A stretch of 8,515 nt of DNA, taken from assembly GCA_030040815.1 (NCBI GenBank), contig JASHSZ010000580.1, positions 1-8,515 on the forward strand, written 5' to 3'. A program made the translations under genes and the position numbers. Source of the DNA: Streptosporangiaceae bacterium. Its GTDB lineage: Bacteria; Actinomycetota; Actinomycetes; Streptosporangiales; Streptosporangiaceae. Positions within the stretch are counted from its first letter, which is position 1. Each line of letters begins with the position of its first letter. The notes beneath the pieces were generated by a model, which had not been told where the DNA came from, searched no databases, and saw nothing but the letters and a program-made list of their open reading frames with translations. Positions 5,713 to 8,515 of the stretch are shown piece after piece.

Positions 5713-6555
5713 ATGTCAGCTGTGACCGCCGTCGCCTCGCCACTGCCGGCCGGGATCGACGAACTCTGGGACCGCCGGGCGGGACTCGGCCCGCGCGACA
5801 TCAAGGCGCAGGACCTGGTCGTCGCCGCCGTGGACGTGATCGGCGCCGGCGAGTGCCGGGTCGCCTGGCCGGACGCCGACACGGGCGAGGTCGTCGTGGA
5901 CGAACGCGCCAAGCGCGCCATCCTGCTCGCGTTCCGGCTGCTGCCGATGGTGCAGTCGCAGGTGGGCGACTTCCGCTACCACGACCGGGTGCCGCTCACC
6001 ACCCGGCTTGACGGCGTCCGGGCAGTCCCGGGCTCGATCGTCCGGTGGGGTGCGTACGTCGCGCCCGGCACCGTGCTGATGCCCTCGTTCGTCAACATAG
6101 GCGCCTACGTGGACTCCGGGACCATGGTGGATACGTGGGCGACGGTGGGCTCGTGCGCCCAGATCGGCCGGGATGTCCACCTGGCGGGCGGGGTCGGTAT
6201 CGGCGGCGTGCTCGAGCCGCCGAGCGCGGTGCCGGTGGTGGTCGAGGACGCGGCCTTCATCGGGTCCCGCTGCATGGTCGTGGACGGAGCCAGGGTCCGG
6301 TCCGGCGCGGTGCTGGGCGCGGGCACGATCCTGACCAGGACGACGCACGTGATCGATGTGGAAACTGGTAGCGAGCTGCCGTCCGGCGAGGTGCCGGCCT
6401 GGTCGGTGTGCGTTGGCGGCACCCGGATGCGGACGTTTGCCGGCGGTGAATTCGGGATGCCGTGCGTGCTGGTGCTTCGGCGCCTCCCGCCGGGCGGCAC
6501 GCTCGACAAGGCCGCCCGGAGCGACATACTCCGCGACCACGGAGTCTTTGGGTAG
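5713..6555 (+). CDS. dapD: Tetrahydrodipicolinate N-succinyltransferase DapD, proteobacterial-type sequence
   Basis: 280 residues, against 274 in E. coli. It is expected to use succinyl-CoA to succinylate tetrahydrodipicolinate, the step before DapC. An N-terminal helical domain (about 1-100, with RAKRAILLAFRL) precedes a left-handed beta-helix of hexapeptide repeats (about 105-215) and a C-terminal strand segment. The stretch NIGAYVDSGTMVDTWATVGS and the following CAQIGRDVHLAGGVGIGGVLEP (128-169) are nearly identical to E. coli DapD, and D140 matches catalytic Asp141. The ungapped alignment puts M188 (FIGSRCMVVDG) where E. coli has catalytic Glu189 (FIGARSEVVEG). The C-terminus also diverges (GGTRMRTFAGGEFGMP). 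As I recall, most actinobacteria carry a different DapD subfamily of ~317 residues. DapD is the likeliest role, but a changed substrate or low activity is possible. ATG 5713 is supported by the leaderless promoter. Confidence 0.88.
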   Translation: MSAVTAVASPLPAGIDELWDRRAGLGPRDIKAQDLVVAAVDVIGAGECRVAWPDADTGEVVVDERAKRAILLAFRLLPMVQSQVGDFRYHDRVPLTTRLDGVRAVPGSIVRWGAYVAPGTVLMPSFVNIGAYVDSGTMVDTWATVGSCAQIGRDVHLAGGVGIGGVLEPPSAVPVVVEDAAFIGSRCMVVDGARVRSGAVLGAGTILTRTTHVIDVETGSELPSGEVPAWSVCVGGTRMRTFAGGEFGMPCVLVLRRLPPGGTLDKAARSDILRDHGVFG

Positions 6556-6628
6556 GGGTCGGCCACGGGCGCCGAAGATTCATCGTGACCCGCGGGGGTG
6601 TAGCGGCTGGCCAGGCGCCGAGGGCGGC

Positions 6629-6640
6629 TACTTTTGGGCC
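6629..6640 (+). promoter_or_regulatory. Leaderless promoter of the LOG-family gene
   Basis: TACTTT (6629-6634) fits TANNNT and is followed by 6 nt and ATG 6641, so the transcript should start at the A of the start codon. No Shine-Dalgarno sequence is present. It lies in the 85-nt gap after dapD, giving this gene its own promoter. Confidence 0.55.
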
Positions 6641-7417
6641 ATGAGCTCCTCCGAACCTCCGCGTCGGCTGCGGCGGCAGGGTCCAGCGACGCTGCGCGGT
6701 AAGCACATTCCGCGGACCACGACCGACCAGCGGCTCCTGGACTGGCGCGGGCCGAGCGACTGGGTGCACACCGATCCCTGGCGGGTCCTTCGCATTCAGG
6801 CGGAATTCGTCGAGGGATTCGGGCTGCTGGCCGAGCTCGGCACCGCGGTCTCCGTGTTCGGGTCGGCCCGCACGCTGCCGGGCAGCGCCGAGTATGAGCT
6901 CGCGGAGCAGATCGGATTCGACCTGGCGCAGGCCGGCTATGCGGTCATCACCGGCGGCGGACCCGGCGTCATGGAGGCGGCGAACAAGGGCTGCGCCAGT
7001 GCCGGCGGCGTCTCGGTCGGGCTCGGCATCGAGCTGCCGCTCGAACAGGGCATCAACGAGTACGTCGAGATCGGACTCGAGTTCCGGTACTTCTTTGTGC
7101 GCAAGACCGTGTTCGTCAAGTACTCGCAGGCGTTCGTCGTTCTCCCTGGCGGTTTCGGCACCCTGGACGAGCTGTTCGAGGCCGTGACGCTGGTCCAGAC
7201 AGGAAAGATCACCCGATTCCCTATCGTGCTGGTGGGCAGCGACTACTGGAAGGGCCTGACCACCTGGCTCACCGAAACCGTGCTGCCGGCCGGAAAGATC
7301 TCACAGCGTGACCCTGGCCTGCTCCAGGTCTGCGACGACCCGACCGAGGTTGTGCGGATCATCGCCGCGGCGCACAGCCTGGACTCGCCCGAGCAGAGCT
7401 TCAGCGAGATGACCTGA
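6641..7417 (+). CDS. LOG-family nucleoside 5'-monophosphate phosphoribohydrolase
   Basis: 258 residues of the TIGR00730/LOG Rossmann family. Members cleave the N-glycosidic bond of nucleoside monophosphates, including cytokinin ribotides, releasing ribose 5-phosphate and free base. An N-terminal extension of ~65 residues (TTTDQRLLDWRGPSDWVHTD, then PWRVLRIQAEFVEGF) is usual for the long actinobacterial form. The core runs SVFGSAR (71-77), the nucleotide loop GGGPGVMEAANKG (105-117), the arginine/lysine pair R154-K155 (YFFVRKTVF) and the family signature PGGFGTLDE (169-177) with the catalytic glutamate. The open frame extends back into dapD, but ATG 6641 matches family N-termini and sits right behind a leaderless promoter. 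A LOG gene also lies near dapD in M. tuberculosis (Rv1205). The true bacterial substrate is unknown; the old lysine decarboxylase label is misleading. Confidence 0.93.
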   Translation: MSSSEPPRRLRRQGPATLRGKHIPRTTTDQRLLDWRGPSDWVHTDPWRVLRIQAEFVEGFGLLAELGTAVSVFGSARTLPGSAEYELAEQIGFDLAQAGYAVITGGGPGVMEAANKGCASAGGVSVGLGIELPLEQGINEYVEIGLEFRYFFVRKTVFVKYSQAFVVLPGGFGTLDELFEAVTLVQTGKITRFPIVLVGSDYWKGLTTWLTETVLPAGKISQRDPGLLQVCDDPTEVVRIIAAAHSLDSPEQSFSEMT

Positions 7418-7443
7418 CGACGTGGTCCGCACCGGGCGGGTCG

Positions 7444-7462
7444 GCATGTTGCGCTAGCATGC
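7444..7462 (+). promoter_or_regulatory. Inverted repeat around a TAGCAT -10 box, upstream of the DivIVA-like gene
   Basis: GCATG (7444-7448) and CATGC (7458-7462) form an inverted repeat with a 9-nt centre. TAGCAT (7455-7460) inside it fits TANNNT and would start a transcript near 7467, about 20 nt before GTG 7488. The rest of the 70-nt gap (7418-7487) has no Shine-Dalgarno sequence or terminator. Either reading is tentative; the gene could also be read from the LOG promoter. Confidence 0.3.
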
Positions 7463-7487
7463 GGCCGGCCGTGGCACGATTTACTGC

Positions 7488-7823
7488 GTGGCTATCGTGA
7501 TCGTGCTTGCGGCCGGGGTGATCCTGGCCGGCGTCGTCGTGGTCGCGATGGGCCGAGGGGGTGAGCTAGCCAGGGACTTGCCCGCGGAGCCGGCCGCCAC
7601 GGACTTCCGGACCTGGTCCGACGTCGCGTCTTACCGGCCGCCCGGTGCGCTGCTCGGCTATGACGCCGGCGCCACCGAGTACGCGCTAGCCCAGGTCGCT
7701 CGCGCGATCGCGGAGCGCGATGCCGAGATCGACCTGCTGCGCCGCAGGCTCGCGGCCGCCCAGTTGGCGACCGATGCGCAGTGGCAGGTGTCCCGCACCG
7801 CCGAGCAGAGGCCGGACGAGTGA
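7488..7823 (+). CDS. Small membrane protein with DivIVA-like coiled coil (Rv1209-like)
   Basis: 111 residues. The N-terminus (about 2-22, IVIVLAAGVILAGVVVVAMG) is one transmembrane helix. A linker of ~25 residues with several acidic positions leads to a segment shaped like a DivIVA N-terminal motif (PPGALLGYDAGATEYALAQV, about 51-70), then a charged helix of coiled-coil type (ARAIAERDAEIDLLRRRLAAAQ). In actinobacteria a small protein of this kind sits just before tag, as Rv1209 does before Rv1210 in M. tuberculosis, and is often labelled a DivIVA domain protein. Such proteins may bind curved membrane or scaffold polar growth; that role is inferred. GTG 7488 is the only sensible start. Its stop overlaps the tag start by 4 nt (GTGA), so the two are translationally coupled. 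Confidence 0.8.
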   Translation: MAIVIVLAAGVILAGVVVVAMGRGGELARDLPAEPAATDFRTWSDVASYRPPGALLGYDAGATEYALAQVARAIAERDAEIDLLRRRLAAAQLATDAQWQVSRTAEQRPDE

Positions 7824-8386
7824 CCGAAGGGCTGCGAGCCGGGCCGGACGGACTGCTGCGCTGCCCGTGGAGCCTGGCGAGCCCGGAGTACCTCCGCTAT
7901 CACGACGAGGAGTGGGGCAAGCCGGTCAGGAACGACACCGGCGTGTTCGAGCGGCTCTGCCTGGAAGCCTTTCAGTCAGGCCTTTCCTGGCTCACGATCC
8001 TGCGCAAGCGGGAAAACTTCCGGCGAGCCTTCGCAGGCTTCGACGTCCAGACCGTGGCGCGGTTCGGGCCTTCCGACGTCAGCCGGCTGCTGGCCGACGC
8101 CGGAATAGTAAGGAACCGGGCGAAGATCGAGGCGGTGGTGGCGAATGCGCAGGCTGCGCTCGGGCTCGCCGACGGGATCGCCGCGCAGGTGTGGAGGTAT
8201 GCCGACAGCGCGGCGCCAGCGCCGGCCAGCCTGGCTGATATTCCGTCGTCCACCAGCGCTTCCCGGGCGCTGGCAAAGGACCTGCGCAGCCACGGATTCC
8301 GATTCACCGGACCCGTGACGGCTTACGCGACGATGCAGGCGTGCGGAGTCGTCAATGATCACCTGGCCGGCTGCGTGAGTCGCTGA
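7820..8386 (+). CDS. tag: DNA-3-methyladenine glycosylase I (Tag)
   Basis: 188 residues, as expected for Tag (E. coli 187). It removes 3-methyladenine from alkylated DNA as the first step of base excision repair. The zinc-snap ligands of the family are all present: C15 (RCPW), H28 (YHDEEWG), H181 and C185 (VNDHLAGC). The catalytic/base-recognising glutamate is E49 in CLEAFQSGLSW, with W57 in the pocket. ILRKRENFRRAFAGFD, the helix-hairpin-helix-like DAGIVRNRAKIEAVVANA and the C-terminal FRFTGPVTAYATMQACG complete the signature. The open frame extends upstream to 7781, but GTG 7820 overlaps the preceding stop as GTGA and gives the standard length. Coupled expression with the DivIVA-like gene is likely. 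No PafBC- or Ada-type site is evident near it. Confidence 0.97.
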   Translation: MTEGLRAGPDGLLRCPWSLASPEYLRYHDEEWGKPVRNDTGVFERLCLEAFQSGLSWLTILRKRENFRRAFAGFDVQTVARFGPSDVSRLLADAGIVRNRAKIEAVVANAQAALGLADGIAAQVWRYADSAAPAPASLADIPSSTSASRALAKDLRSHGFRFTGPVTAYATMQACGVVNDHLAGCVSR

Positions 8387-8436
8387 TTGTTTCCCTAACT
8401 GGCTCAGCCATTTGGCGCGACATTAACCGAATCCCA

Positions 8437-8464
8437 TTGCGAAACTTCGCACAAGCCCCATAAT
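8437..8464 (+). promoter_or_regulatory. Sigma-70-type promoter for the gene starting at 8503
   Basis: TTGCGA (8437-8442) and CATAAT (8459-8464) are separated by 16 nt. The -35 matches TTGACA at four of six positions and the -10 matches TATAAT at five of six. TAATCT at 8461-8466 is an alternative -10 with an 18-nt spacer. Transcription would start near 8471, leaving a ~32-nt leader with a ribosome binding site. The surrounding DNA (8387-8470) is clearly more AT-rich than the genes. Confidence 0.55.
8438..8451. repeat. Palindrome over the -35 box, possible operator
   Basis: TGCGAA-AC-TTCGCA is a perfect 6-bp inverted repeat with a 2-nt centre, overlapping the -35 box of the promoter at 8437. 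It differs from the actinobacterial LexA box (TCGAAC-N4-GTTCGA). A bound regulator would block the promoter, but none is identified. Confidence 0.35.
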
Positions 8465-8474
8465 CTGGGCTCAC

Positions 8475-8484
8475 GTAGGCCTAC
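8475..8484. repeat. Ten-base perfect palindrome in the leader before the last gene
   Basis: GTAGGCCTAC reads the same on both strands. It lies a few bases after the predicted transcription start and before the ribosome binding site. It may be an operator half or chance. Confidence 0.3.
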
Positions 8485-8502
8485 CCGGGAGGGCGGAGGA
8501 GC

Positions 8503-8515
8503 ATGCGGCCGCCAA
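8503..8515 (+). CDS. Start of a downstream gene, probably a small DUF3117 protein (cut by window end)
   Basis: ATG 8503 is preceded by GGAGG at 8488-8492 (10-nt spacer), with a second GGAGG at 8495-8499. Only M-R-P-P and one base are visible. In M. tuberculosis the gene after tag is Rv1211, a tiny DUF3117 protein whose relatives start M-(x)n-MKPRTGDGPLEV. If the next bases are TG, an in-frame ATG begins at 8515, which would suit that family. Identity rests on gene order only. Confidence 0.4.

Noticed and set aside
5716..6540. 274-codon minus-strand open frame
   Set aside because: It lies antisense within dapD; its composition (His, Arg, Pro, Asp) is typical of a shadow frame, and dapD is unmistakable.
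7459..7500. 13-codon upstream ORF (ATG 7459 to TGA 7500) overlapping the DivIVA-like start
   Set aside because: No ribosome binding site, and the ATG lies inside the -10 candidate. Probably chance.
8400..8410. Palindrome TGGCT-C-AGCCA after tag, considered as terminator
   Set aside because: A one-base loop cannot form a hairpin and no T-run follows.
8438..8451. Palindrome considered as an SOS (LexA) box
   Set aside because: It lacks the TCGAAC-N4-GTTCGA spacing and bases; the centre is 2 nt, not 4.

Overview
This is high-GC DNA with many GTG starts, tight gene packing and TANNNT -10 boxes lying 6-8 nt before start codons (leaderless mRNAs). Together with the gene content this points to an actinomycete (Actinomycetota). 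The genus cannot be fixed; a soil lineage near Streptosporangiales, Acidothermales or Frankiales would fit. I see no tRNA, rRNA, CRISPR array, IS element or phage gene.

Layout. (1) 1-1241, plus strand: the C-terminal tail of an ABC ATPase of the DrrA type, its coupled DrrB-like permease, and a stand-alone DUF2087 protein. (2) 1254-3086, minus strand: a 610-residue membrane protein. It has a sigma-70 region-2-like N-terminus, a proline-rich linker, one transmembrane helix and a cysteine-bearing, propeller-like extracytoplasmic part. It is the least ordinary gene here. (3) 3211-5655, minus strand: dapC, a seven-iron ferredoxin gene (fdxA) and a membrane-anchored lysozyme-like protein. (4) 5713-6555, plus strand: dapD, divergent from the lysozyme-like gene across 57 nt that hold two back-to-back leaderless promoters. 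(5) 6641-8386, plus strand: a LOG-family nucleotide phosphoribohydrolase, a small membrane/coiled-coil protein resembling the DivIVA-like Rv1209 family, and tag (3-methyladenine DNA glycosylase I), whose start overlaps the preceding stop. (6) 8387-8515: a promoter region with two palindromes and the first codons of another gene, probably the small DUF3117 protein.

How the parts fit. DapD and DapC are consecutive enzymes of the succinylase branch of diaminopimelate/lysine synthesis: DapD succinylates tetrahydrodipicolinate and DapC transaminates the product. Diaminopimelate feeds peptidoglycan, which makes the neighbouring lysozyme-like protein thematically fitting. The order resembles two Mycobacterium tuberculosis loci (fdxC-dapC, and dapD...LOG...Rv1209-tag-Rv1211) brought together, but dapE is absent from this window. 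The DapD is of the proteobacterial sequence type and carries Met where the E. coli-type enzyme has catalytic Glu189.

All functions are inferred from motifs read by eye; no database search was possible.
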